Virus record (IMG/VR): IMGVR_UViG_3300035698_002950
Span: 1 to 20,210 of that record
Reading direction: 5' to 3' (one strand)
From: a virus
DNA: 20,210 bases
In this document: piece after piece, positions 1-6,901 of the stretch
How positions within the stretch are numbered: the first letter of the stretch is position 1
Layout: each line of letters starts with the position of its first letter
Made by a program: the position numbers and the translations under genes
The notes under the pieces: generated by a model
Database searches by the model: none
Told to the model about the DNA's origin: nothing
The model's input: the letters and a program-made list of their open reading frames with translations, nothing else

Positions 1-328
1 AGCCGACGAGCCTCCCATTGGAGGGGGTGCTCGATATAGCCGCTACGGGATAGTCCGTGTCTGTGGGGCGGATACGGCTGTTGTGTATGAGTGGGTATCC
101 CACTTCGTCACCGACGATGAACCGAGGGTCAACCAACACCCGGTCCGATGTGACTGGGTCGATGTAATACCCATCTACATCACGGGGCAGCGGGACGCCT
201 GCGAGAGACAAGACCTTGCCACCGTTGTGGCGCACGGCCAGGGCGGGGACGCCGTCGCCACGCCGCCCATCCGCATCGTGTGGGATGCGGCGATCGCTGC
301 GAGGGTTGAGCCGGCCATCGGCTACCAT
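1..328 (-). CDS. Partial phage protein of unknown function (3' end outside window)
   Basis: This reading frame stays open from an ATG at 328 to the left edge, giving 109 codons without a stop. Its ATG shares one base with the TGA of the upstream gene (TGATG), the coupling seen throughout the minus-strand series. The visible protein begins MVADGRLNPRSDRRIPHDAD and is polar, rich in Asp, Arg, Gly and Pro, with no signal peptide or membrane segment in the visible part. It contains short hydrophobic stretches such as KVLSLAGVPLP that would suit beta strands. I do not recognise the family. As the third gene of a short unit beyond the tail-fibre gene, it may encode an accessory virion or fibre-associated protein, but that rests on position only. 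Confidence 0.6.
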   Translation of the reverse strand, partial: MVADGRLNPRSDRRIPHDADGRRGDGVPALAVRHNGGKVLSLAGVPLPRDVDGYYIDPVTSDRVLVDPRFIVGDEVGYPLIHNSRIRPTDTDYPVAAISSTPSNGRLVG

Positions 329-717
329 CAGGCTGCAGAGCCATGCTTGATGAAGATCACAGTTTGCACTTTCGTGGGGTCGCCCGTCTGTTGGCTCTTG
401 CCGTAGATCGCGTCTTCGCGAGCGTAGAAGTTTCGGTATTCACCCATGCGGATCGCGCCGTCTTCGTCGACTGCAGCATCAGCCTCGTTGATGTAGCCCG
501 GCCCGTCAGCGGCCACGTCTGCGACCGTCCCAAGGAGGGTCTGGATCGTGCCGGTGCCGCCGGTGATGGATGCCTCGACATGCACGACGTGCCCAAAGGT
601 CATCATGCCGACAAGCGGGATCACCCACTCGTCGGACGCGCCGGGAGAGTCCTCGGTGACGGTGAAGGCAAGCATGCCGCCATCCATAGCGATCGGAGCG
701 CTGACGCTGTAGCTCAT
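328..717 (-). CDS. Hypothetical phage protein with SGGTGTI-like motif
   Basis: A 129-residue protein beginning MSYSVSAPIAMDGG. The ATG lies one base after the upstream TAG, with AGAGGA about eight bases before it. There is no signal peptide or transmembrane segment. The N-terminal half alternates hydrophobic and polar residues as in a beta-rich fold. Residues 52-58 read TGGTGTI, closely matching SGGTGTI at residues 152-158 of the gene just upstream, so the two may share a small structural module. The C-terminal half is acidic and includes a Tyr/Arg-rich stretch (MGEYRNFYARED). The family is not recognised. A minor virion or decoration role is plausible from its place beside tail genes but is not shown by sequence. 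Confidence 0.7.
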   Translation of the reverse strand: MSYSVSAPIAMDGGMLAFTVTEDSPGASDEWVIPLVGMMTFGHVVHVEASITGGTGTIQTLLGTVADVAADGPGYINEADAAVDEDGAIRMGEYRNFYAREDAIYGKSQQTGDPTKVQTVIFIKHGSAA

Positions 718-718
718 G

Positions 719-1459
719 CTAGATGTCCTCTGAAAGTGCCGGCCCGAAGCTAAGGAAGCCAGAGACGGTGAGATTGTTCAGGCCGTCGTCAGCGTGGCCG
801 CCAGCGAGGACGTGCGCGGCCACCCGGGAGTACCCGGCGACCGTGATTCGGCGAGTGTCGCCACGAGCGAGCACCGCGTAGGGCTCTCCTAGGGCATCCC
901 ATTGCGTGGGGGCCGTAGAGCCTGCCCGAGCGTTGGGGAGGGCGTACAGTTGGACGTAGCAGCTCGTGGCGTCTGCCACAGCAGCAATGGTGCCTGTGCC
1001 ACCGCTGACGCTTGCCTTGATGGTCCGCAGTCCACGGATCCGGAGAGCGTAGGTGTGGACGCGCCCGAAGCTGTCGGCGGTCTCTACGATGTCAGAGCTG
1101 GCCAGGCCAAGGGCCACTAGAGATGCGTCGATGAGCACCTTGAAGGCGTCGACTACCGCATCAGCGCTACCTTCACCCGCCGCGACCTCTGCCTCAGAGC
1201 CGTTGACGTAGATCCGGTAGGTCGTCCCCGCGTCGTAGACCGGCACGGAGATGTACGCCGCGCGAGAATTTGGTACCTCTTGTGGCGAAACACGTACGAA
1301 GGCGAGCATGGCGGCGTCGCACTGGAAGCCGGCGTTCGCCAGAACGGGCGGCTCGTCGATTATCGTGGTCAGCTTTCCGGCCTTCCAAGCAGGAGAACGG
1401 CCGCCAGCAAGCGCGGTAACTTCTGTGGCTACAAGATAGTCGCTCATGCTATGAATCAT
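719..1459 (-). CDS. Hypothetical phage virion protein, first gene of a short minus-strand unit
   Basis: A 246-residue protein if the ATG at 1459 is used; a second in-frame ATG at 1447 would remove four residues. Neither has a convincing ribosome binding site, and both touch a perfect palindrome (1447-1463). Residues about 75-120 read as a module of the type DxGTxYRIYVNG followed by an Ala-rich helix ending in LIDASLV. It resembles a repeated module in the cement-like head protein encoded at 14284-15435. Residues 152-158 (SGGTGTI) recur in the next gene downstream. No signal peptide or membrane segment is visible. It is probably a structural or accessory virion protein. A 91-bp divergent interval separates it from the plus-strand lipoprotein gene, so it likely starts its own transcript. 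Confidence 0.75.
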   Translation of the reverse strand: MIHSMSDYLVATEVTALAGGRSPAWKAGKLTTIIDEPPVLANAGFQCDAAMLAFVRVSPQEVPNSRAAYISVPVYDAGTTYRIYVNGSEAEVAAGEGSADAVVDAFKVLIDASLVALGLASSDIVETADSFGRVHTYALRIRGLRTIKASVSGGTGTIAAVADATSCYVQLYALPNARAGSTAPTQWDALGEPYAVLARGDTRRITVAGYSRVAAHVLAGGHADDGLNNLTVSGFLSFGPALSEDI

Positions 1460-1463
1460 AGCA
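1447..1463. promoter_or_regulatory. Perfect 17-bp palindrome over a start codon (operator A)
   Basis: TGCTATGAATCATAGCA has eight-base arms around a single central base. It covers the ATG of the 719-1459 gene and lies in the interval facing the lipoprotein gene. The minus-strand core ATGATTCATAG resembles ACGATTCATAG at 16671-16685 and ACGATTCGTAG at 16940-16950. An operator for the RHH protein encoded at 16763 is the simplest reading. As RNA the same bases could form a seven-bp stem with an AUU loop around the start codon, so a translational role is also possible. Confidence 0.5.
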
Positions 1464-1481
1464 CGATGCTACGGATAGGCG

Positions 1482-1497
1482 CGATTCTGGTAGCGCG
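1482..1497 (+). promoter_or_regulatory. Degenerate operator-like element facing the lipoprotein gene (A')
   Basis: CGATTCTGGTAGCGCG matches the CGATTC-GTAG-CGCG blocks of the element at 16941-16955, with two bases inserted after CGATTC and one A missing before CGCG. It is oriented towards the plus-strand lipoprotein gene, 53 bases before its ATG. GGTAGCGCGT (1489-1498) also recurs exactly at 16662-16671, next to element B. Chance similarity cannot be excluded for this degenerate copy. I found no convincing -35/-10 pair nearby. Confidence 0.3.
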
Positions 1498-1550
1498 TTG
1501 GGCGGCACAGCTACGGCTTGGGTGCGCTAGGCTCTGGGCTGGAGGTCGTG

Positions 1551-1868
1551 ATGCGGTGGTTGGTCTTGGCGGTGGTTGCGGTTGGGTGCGGGGAGTCGGA
1601 GCCCGTGGGGTCGAAGTACGACGAGGGTGCCACTCGGTTGACTTACACGTGCACGGGGGAGAACGACGAGACACACGAGTTCAACGTGACGCTAGAGGAT
1701 GGATCCGTCGCGCCCGTCGTGATGTGGGCTTCAGGGAACGACTACGACCCCACTTGGCGCCTACGCATCTCTGACATCGAGGTCAGAGATGGGCGTCCCT
1801 TCCTGCGGTGCTCGCAATACCACGAGTACACCGAGTTCGAGATCGTCGTAGCCAACGACTCAGAGTGA
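1551..1868 (+). CDS. Small secreted lipoprotein, probable phage moron
   Basis: A 105-residue protein on the strand opposite to its neighbours. The ATG at 1551 is chosen because GGAGG lies at 1541-1545, five bases upstream. The N-terminus MRWLVLAVVAVGC is a short hydrophobic signal ending in a lipobox-like AVGC, so Cys13 would be lipidated and the mature protein anchored in a membrane. Ala at -3 is less usual than Leu. The mature part is acidic, probably beta-rich, and has two further cysteines (Cys34 and Cys87) that could pair outside the cytoplasm. The gene lies between minus-strand virion genes, overlaps the tail-fibre stop convergently by nine bases and has its own upstream interval. Lysogenic conversion or superinfection exclusion is the leading inference; an outer-membrane spanin is less likely because no partner is seen. 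Confidence 0.75.
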   Translation: MRWLVLAVVAVGCGESEPVGSKYDEGATRLTYTCTGENDETHEFNVTLEDGSVAPVVMWASGNDYDPTWRLRISDIEVRDGRPFLRCSQYHEYTEFEIVVANDSE

Positions 1869-3032
1869 GGCGATGGTGTGCTTGACTCGTGCGCCAGTGA
1901 AGTGGATGCCGTCAGCTTGCGTGGGGATGTCTGCCCGCAGCGAGTAGGTGTAGGTGTCGAGGTCGACGGTGTGGCTGAAGGCTTGCACTCCCTCGAAGTC
2001 AGCGGCGCCGGGCGTGATTGTATTTGTGGCGAGCACAGTGAAGCCCGATGTTGCCAACGTGTGCCGCACCACCTGCATCGTGATGGTTGACCCAGCGCCG
2101 AAACCCTCACCCGTGAACCGCAGCTCGGAGAGGGCCGCGCCATGCGGGACAGCGAGGTTGGCGTACAAGGACAGGTCAGTTCCTGCTGACTTGACGCCAC
2201 TCGTGGTCGGGAGACTGATGGAACCCTCACGCACGAAGGCGGTGCCCGCCACCGATGCCCACCGCGTCCCCGCATTTGCCACCGAGATCGACCCGTCCAT
2301 CTCAATGTCACCCGTGAGGGCCAGCGACCCGCCCGCATTGATCGACACGTCGCCAGTCACATCCACCGTCAGCACGTGCGGGGTAGCCTCCAGCGCCCAA
2401 TCGCTGCCCAGCTTCCCAGCCCGTAGTAGGTTATCGGCGCTGAGCCGGCCTGCCACGAGGCTGCCACGGTCCCTAAGGTCGGTGGCGACATTGGATGGCG
2501 TCGCCGGCCCGAGCAAGAACTCAGCGAGATCCACATCGCCCGCGGACAAGGTTGGCCGGCTACCGCCCTCCACACCCTCGCGGATCACGATTCCTGCAGT
2601 GGTGGCGACGACGATGTACCAGGTGTCGAGGGTCGCAGCACCGCCATGCGTGGGGTCTACCGAGCCACCAACCAGCGCTGCCAGTTCGTAGGATGTGCCG
2701 TCGATCCACGCGATGCAGGCCAGCGCGGCAACTGTCCAGTCATCGGCGTCGACCCGCGTGATGGTGACCAGGCCGGCGTTGGCGTTGCCGTCTCGTAGGA
2801 TGCAGTCGCGGTTGAAGAACCGGGACTGGATCTTGTTGAGGTAGCCCAGCCAGTTGCCTACATGGTTCATCCACCAGTTGAACGTCTGGCGGGCTGGCTT
2901 CTCGTTCCCGCCGTTCCAGCCGTTGTCCTGCTTGCTCCCGCCTGGGTCGGCGACGGCTCCGACGGTCTCGACGCCCGAGGAGTCCTGCGCCCACCGCGCG
3001 TCCTTCAACGGCGTGAAATCATACTTGCCCAT
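1860..3032 (-). CDS. Tail-fibre-like protein
   Basis: A 390-residue protein from the ATG at 3032, which overlaps the upstream stop as TGATG. The N-terminal ~60 residues include a Gly-Gly-Ser-Lys-Gln stretch, GWNGGNEKPARQTFNWWMN and a WLGYLNKIQ segment. This layout is common at the start of phage tail-fibre and collar-fibre proteins, where it attaches the fibre to the baseplate. Residues roughly 200-310 are Gly/Ser/Ala/Thr-rich with short beta repeats (VDVTGDVSINAGGSLALTGD), consistent with a fibrous shaft. The last ~100 residues look like a compact beta domain that could bind the receptor. As the last gene of the tail series it sits where receptor-binding proteins normally lie. No fibre-assembly chaperone follows directly. 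Confidence 0.72.
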   Translation of the reverse strand: MGKYDFTPLKDARWAQDSSGVETVGAVADPGGSKQDNGWNGGNEKPARQTFNWWMNHVGNWLGYLNKIQSRFFNRDCILRDGNANAGLVTITRVDADDWTVAALACIAWIDGTSYELAALVGGSVDPTHGGAATLDTWYIVVATTAGIVIREGVEGGSRPTLSAGDVDLAEFLLGPATPSNVATDLRDRGSLVAGRLSADNLLRAGKLGSDWALEATPHVLTVDVTGDVSINAGGSLALTGDIEMDGSISVANAGTRWASVAGTAFVREGSISLPTTSGVKSAGTDLSLYANLAVPHGAALSELRFTGEGFGAGSTITMQVVRHTLATSGFTVLATNTITPGAADFEGVQAFSHTVDLDTYTYSLRADIPTQADGIHFTGARVKHTIASL

Positions 3033-3595
3033 CAAAACACCTCTGCAAAAACTCCGGCATCGAAGCCGAGAGCGGTAGGGTCTTCCAAGAAGCCGAACGA
3101 GTCGGCCATCGATTCTGTCTTGAGCAGCGCCACCCCAGCAGGGCGAACGAGTTCGATGAAGCGAGCCACACGAGCGCGCTCGGCAGGCGTCATCTCCACG
3201 ACCCGCTCGAACTGGATCTGCCCCCCCGCGGGGAACATGGTCCAGTGCGTGACGTCGGACGGCGCGGAGGTGTCAACCGCCACACGCAGCACGTCCTCAA
3301 CATTGCAGTCCGCCGAGATGGCGAAGAGCTTGATCTTGATGAAACGCCGGTAGTTATCGTCGAAAAGCGAGCCCCGAGGCTCGTCCACCCATGCCCCGAT
3401 CCGGTCGAGCATGGCGTTTTGAGCATGGTCAAGGTGTCGGCTGATGTACAGGTCGAACAGGTCGGTCTCCAGTCGCTGGAACGACACCATGAGTGCCGAC
3501 ACCAGGCCCGCGACCCCCGCTCGCCTCTTGTCCTGGGAGAGCAGCAAGTCGTGTGCGATGCCAACGACGTCGACCTCATTGACGATGGTACTCAT
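3032..3595 (-). CDS. Baseplate wedge protein, DUF2612 / tail protein I-like
   Basis: A 187-residue protein whose ATG overlaps the gpJ-like gene's stop (ATGA). Its middle reads LDRIGAWVDEPRGSLFDDNY and then RRFIKIKLFAISADCNVEDV. This fits DUF2612-type proteins, which follow gpJ in simple contractile tails and correspond to tail protein I of P2 or gp48 of Mu. In those systems the J and I proteins form the wedge arms linking hub to fibres. The order gp25-like, gpJ-like, this protein, then fibre supports the assignment independently of the motifs. It has no membrane segment or signal. Confidence 0.8.
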   Translation of the reverse strand: MSTIVNEVDVVGIAHDLLLSQDKRRAGVAGLVSALMVSFQRLETDLFDLYISRHLDHAQNAMLDRIGAWVDEPRGSLFDDNYRRFIKIKLFAISADCNVEDVLRVAVDTSAPSDVTHWTMFPAGGQIQFERVVEMTPAERARVARFIELVRPAGVALLKTESMADSFGFLEDPTALGFDAGVFAEVF

Positions 3596-4731
3596 GCGGG
3601 CACCGCAGTCGTGGTTGCGCGCACCACCTCCGTCGCAGCTGGCTCGTAGAACGCGGCGCCATCAATGGTGATCACCGCCGACGCTACCCCGGCCACATCG
3701 TCCGCCACTCCGTACAGAGCAATGGTGCTGACGGACTGGCCAGGCTTCAGGCCCGCCAAGAGGGAATCAACGGCCCGGATCAGGCTCGCTTCGACCTCGG
3801 ACAAGGCGTAGCCCGGCGCCAGGGTGATCGTGAAGACCACGGGCACCGTCACTTCGGTGGCGACGCTGTAGGCAACGTCCTTGGGCCTGCCGTCAGGCGC
3901 GACCACCACGCCAGTCTCGTCTCCGATCATCTCGATGCCGAAGGGCGCGAACTGGTACATTGCCGCCCACACTTGCTCTTTGCGCTCGGTTGTCGACGGG
4001 TCTGGGTAGACCACCGCCAGCATCGACGAGCCAGGCATCGCGATCCCAAGCACGGTCCGTGGCGAGCTGTCAGGGTTGTCGAGCACCAGTGCTGACTCTA
4101 CGAAGCTGAGCGCGAGCAGTGCTGTGCGAACGGCCTCGAGGCTATGGCCAGACGCGCCGCGCAAGCGTGTCTCTCGACGCAGCCTGAGATCTTCATCGCG
4201 CTCAGTCTCGCGACCGGGCGCCGCCGCCAAGCTCGTCACGCCATCCCAGCCAATGACGGGAGAGGCGATGGTGTCGATCTCGCCTGCGTCGGCCTCTACG
4301 GGCCCCTTCTCCACGCACGCTACCGAGCCCTGCCCTGGGATGGTCACGCTGGCCTGCAGGGTCCACAACTTCCCGACGCCGTAGACCTGCTTGCCAGCAG
4401 CCACGATGGTCCCAGACGTGCCCGTGAGTTGCACCTTGGCCACAGACGACGTCGCTCCGATGCGGGACAGGCCGAGCATCGCAACCAAGCTGTCGAGCTG
4501 CGTCCCGGCGGCGTTGTTCGGGTCGCCAGCATCCAAGATGGCCTGCGTGAGCTCGGACAGCGCGCCCAGTCGATTCGCCTGGATGGCCACGATCTCGGAC
4601 AAGATCACGTCCTCGGACCAGTCCACCGTGTCGCCGTACTCTGCCGCGACAAACGCCTCAACATCGGCGCGGATCAGGGTGAGCCAGTCGTTCGAGCGGA
4701 GCGCCTCGTATCCGTTTGCTGTGATGGGCAT
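3592..4731 (-). CDS. Baseplate wedge protein, gpJ-like
   Basis: A 379-residue protein from the ATG at 4731, one base after the upstream TAG, with AGAGG a little upstream. It has the hallmarks of the Baseplate_J family (P2 gpJ, Mu gp47). These are an N-terminal helical part with GTQLDSLVAMLGLSR at about residues 80-95, a beta domain with GTIVAAGKQVYGV, the ETERDEDLRLRRETRLRGAS stretch near the middle, and a C-terminal segment predicting LxPGQ-type turns (LLAGLKPGQSVSTIAL). Such proteins form the inner wedge of the baseplate around the hub. Length is typical. It overlaps the next gene by four bases (ATGA). Confidence 0.9.
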   Translation of the reverse strand: MPITANGYEALRSNDWLTLIRADVEAFVAAEYGDTVDWSEDVILSEIVAIQANRLGALSELTQAILDAGDPNNAAGTQLDSLVAMLGLSRIGATSSVAKVQLTGTSGTIVAAGKQVYGVGKLWTLQASVTIPGQGSVACVEKGPVEADAGEIDTIASPVIGWDGVTSLAAAPGRETERDEDLRLRRETRLRGASGHSLEAVRTALLALSFVESALVLDNPDSSPRTVLGIAMPGSSMLAVVYPDPSTTERKEQVWAAMYQFAPFGIEMIGDETGVVVAPDGRPKDVAYSVATEVTVPVVFTITLAPGYALSEVEASLIRAVDSLLAGLKPGQSVSTIALYGVADDVAGVASAVITIDGAAFYEPAATEVVRATTTAVPA

Positions 4732-4732
4732 G

Positions 4733-5137
4733 CTAGGTGAACCTCTGGATGGTGAAGAGCCAAGGGGCTGTGTTCGCCGCGTTTCCGACGCCCGTGGCCA
4801 CGGTGAGGCCCAGCTCTGCGCCAGAGCTGAGCAGCACATGCCCAGTCACCTCCACAGTGCGTGACGCCGCGTCGTGAGTGGCATCCCAGGAGACAACCCG
4901 AAGTACTCCAGGGCATGTCTCTACGGCGACACGCGTGCGCCCGCTGATCGTAGCGAGTGGCGGAGGACGCTGGCTGATCCAGCCGAGGAAGTCCAGCCCC
5001 TTGGATTGGTCGAGGAACCACTCGCCGAGGTGTGTCCTCAATCGGCGCTCGATGCGCTGCACCACGAGGTTATCGCCAGTGACGCGGCGAAGAGGGAAGG
5101 CGATGTCGCCGTTGATGGTGCGCAGGTCGATGGGCAT
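4733..5137 (-). CDS. Baseplate wedge protein, gp25-like (lysozyme-like fold)
   Basis: A 134-residue protein from the ATG at 5137, overlapping the spike gene stop as TGATG and preceded by a GGGGGAG ribosome binding site. The stretch RRLRTHLGEWFLDQSKGLDF is the recognisable core of the T4 gp25 / P2 gpW family (GPW_gp25), which joins sheath to baseplate wedge and helps start sheath polymerisation. The C-terminal half alternates hydrophobic and polar residues as beta strands (RTVEVTGHVLLSSGAELGLTV, shown only in part by the family motif). Its position between spike and gpJ-like gene is the standard order. Despite the fold name, gp25-like wedge proteins are structural and need not be enzymes. Confidence 0.85.
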   Translation of the reverse strand: MPIDLRTINGDIAFPLRRVTGDNLVVQRIERRLRTHLGEWFLDQSKGLDFLGWISQRPPPLATISGRTRVAVETCPGVLRVVSWDATHDAASRTVEVTGHVLLSSGAELGLTVATGVGNAANTAPWLFTIQRFT

Positions 5138-5766
5138 CACTCCCCCTTCGCTTTGGTGGCGGCCACGTTTGCGCCAAAAGTAGGCGGCAAGATCACGGGC
5201 ACAGCGGCGGCCACCGTCAGCAGCAAGGCGTACAAGCGCTCGATCTCTGACGTCACCAGCGGAGCTGTAGCCAGTGGCACCGCGGCGATCCCGCCAAGCA
5301 TCACAGACGGGCCGCGGATCACGATGCCGGCGAACGCTGCAGCAGCTGCGACGTTTGCGTTGGGGGGCCCGGCGCCCACCGTGCACGGAATGAAATGCCC
5401 GTCGACCAGGTCGAAGCGTCTTGCGGACGTCGGCGGCGCGCCCACTGCGCGGCTCGCGCGGAAGGCGTCCGTCTCGCGGTCGGCGAAGATCACGAAGCCC
5501 GCCGTCCCTGCGACCAATGGCCAGGTGATCGAGTACGCGCCGCCGCCGGGAAAGCACACAGGTAGATCGAGGGGCGGCACTGGCACCGGCACAAGCGCGT
5601 CGACGTCCGGGTCGTCGCGAAGCAACGGCGACGCCATCTGCACCACCGCGCGGAGGGTGGTCGGGTTGTAGGACACCACAACCGCAGGCCCGCCCACACG
5701 GATCTTGCCGAGGGTGTCCGCTTGCCACAGCGCGTGTACGTCGCCAGTTCGGGGGGTGTCACTCAT
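5137..5766 (-). CDS. Baseplate spike protein, Gp138 N-terminal-domain type
   Basis: A 209-residue protein starting at the ATG at 5766, which overlaps the hub gene by four bases. Residues about 25-95 form an OB-like region. It includes VVVSYNPTTLRAVVQMASPL, a run of Val/Pro (ALVPVPVPPLDLPVCF), then PGGGAYSITWPL and AGFVIFADRETD. This Pro-rich strand, then PGGG, then FADR arrangement is typical of the Gp138 N-terminal domain found in simple trimeric tail spikes. Spikes of this class cap the hub and puncture the outer membrane. The C-terminal part is Ala/Val-rich and short, with no obvious His-x-His iron-binding tip or lysozyme domain. Confidence 0.78.
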   Translation of the reverse strand: MSDTPRTGDVHALWQADTLGKIRVGGPAVVVSYNPTTLRAVVQMASPLLRDDPDVDALVPVPVPPLDLPVCFPGGGAYSITWPLVAGTAGFVIFADRETDAFRASRAVGAPPTSARRFDLVDGHFIPCTVGAGPPNANVAAAAAFAGIVIRGPSVMLGGIAAVPLATAPLVTSEIERLYALLLTVAAAVPVILPPTFGANVAATKAKGE

Positions 5767-6587
5767 GCGCGTCCCTCCGGCTTGCCCAAGATCTGTACGT
5801 AGAACTCTCGGTCCCAGCCTGAGTCGCCCACGAACTCCACATCGCCAGCCACGTAGATCCCACTGAAGCTCTCGCTCTCGAGGACGAATCTCCGCCCGGG
5901 GCGCATGCCAGCGTCCAGCAGTGCGGTGATCTGCACCCCTTTGTCTGTCTGGGTGGGCGCTCCGATCAAGTTGCCAGTCAGCGCCGAGAACTTAGGGGCG
6001 ACCTCTGGCAATGCCGCGCCTCGAGGGGTCATGCACAGAGAGCCGTCTCGCACGAACCACTGAGCTTGGATCGCGCCCACGAGCTGATCAAGGAGGCCTC
6101 GCGCTGTGCCTACATAGGTGATGCCCTGCGGTAGCGTCTGAGCTGTCGGGATGGTGATCACTCCTCGAGCCCACAGCGTCTGCGCCAAGACCTGGCCGAT
6201 CACGACCTCGTACGAGGTGCCGGTCACCACCGAGATGGACACCAGCCGCTGCATCCCAGCGCCACCATCCGCGGCGTGGATCTCCAGGATCCGGTCACCG
6301 CCAGAGCGAGAAACCCTCACCCCATCCTTGACGATGTCCCCCGCGAAGACCTGCCTGGCCGCTGTCGACTCATACCCAGCCAACACTCGGATCGAGGCCT
6401 TGGGGATCTGGGCCAGCGCAATGGTGGTCGGCGAGGGGTTGTACAGCTGCACCACCGCCTCATTGGGTGTCGCGCTTGCCGAGTGCTTCACTCGAAAGTT
6501 CAATCGCAACGTCTCGAAACGCTGCCCTACAGAGCCAGCCACCCCGAGTTCAAGCGCTACCTTCCGGCCAACGAGTCCGGGAATCAT
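5763..6587 (-). CDS. Baseplate hub protein, gp27/gpD-like
   Basis: A 274-residue protein. The ATG at 6587 is chosen because GGAGG lies four bases upstream and the start overlaps the plug gene's stop as ATGA; the frame is open further upstream but without a good start. The N-terminal third reads as hub beta-barrel (LRLNFRVKHSASATPNEAVV, then LYNPSPTTIALAQ and VLAGYES). The C-terminus ends in a short domain with GRRFVLESESFSGIYVAGDVEFVGD. This resembles the compact hub proteins of small contractile tails, related in fold to P2 gpD and T4 gp27. It would form the trimer that closes the tube and carries the spike encoded next. Confidence 0.75.
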   Translation of the reverse strand: MIPGLVGRKVALELGVAGSVGQRFETLRLNFRVKHSASATPNEAVVQLYNPSPTTIALAQIPKASIRVLAGYESTAARQVFAGDIVKDGVRVSRSGGDRILEIHAADGGAGMQRLVSISVVTGTSYEVVIGQVLAQTLWARGVITIPTAQTLPQGITYVGTARGLLDQLVGAIQAQWFVRDGSLCMTPRGAALPEVAPKFSALTGNLIGAPTQTDKGVQITALLDAGMRPGRRFVLESESFSGIYVAGDVEFVGDSGWDREFYVQILGKPEGRA

Positions 6588-6901
6588 GACGCCTCCACCA
6601 CGCGCAGCGTCGACGCGATGAGGGCGGGCAGCTCGGACACTGGCACGTAGATGAGCTCTGGACCGTGGGCCACGTAGAACTCGCCAGCAGGGCGACGGTC
6701 GATCCCATGGCCATGCAGTGGAAACCAGCCCACCGACAGCCGACGGCCAAACACGATCGTAACCTCGTCCGCGTCGTACATGTCGAGGTACCACGCCGCC
6801 TGGCGGTCGTTGTACCGCAGGCGAATCACCACCTCAACATTGTCCAATGTCATCCGATAGCGGTGACTTGGCAGGTCCAGAATGGGAAGGCGCACCGCCA
6901 T
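6584..6901 (-). CDS. Baseplate plug protein (Pam3 gp18-like)
   Basis: A 105-residue protein whose ATG shares one base with the upstream TGA. The segment VVIRLRYNDRQAAWYLDMYD fits the small plug domain known from cyanophage Pam3 and related simple myophages, where residues around an aromatic WYLD core pack against the hub. The rest includes TIVFGRRLSVGWF and ends in a short acidic tail. In those phages the plug gene sits between the Dit-like or tail-terminal protein and the hub, exactly as here. No enzyme motif or membrane segment is seen. The family assignment comes from motif recollection and position. Confidence 0.68.
   Translation of the reverse strand: MAVRLPILDLPSHRYRMTLDNVEVVIRLRYNDRQAAWYLDMYDADEVTIVFGRRLSVGWFPLHGHGIDRRPAGEFYVAHGPELIYVPVSELPALIASTLRVVEAS

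Noticed and set aside
1954-2691. Plus-strand open frame of 245 codons opposite the tail-fibre gene
   Set aside because: Pro/Ser/Thr/Arg-rich antisense shadow; the minus-strand fibre frame has the plausible N-terminal attachment motif and coupled start.
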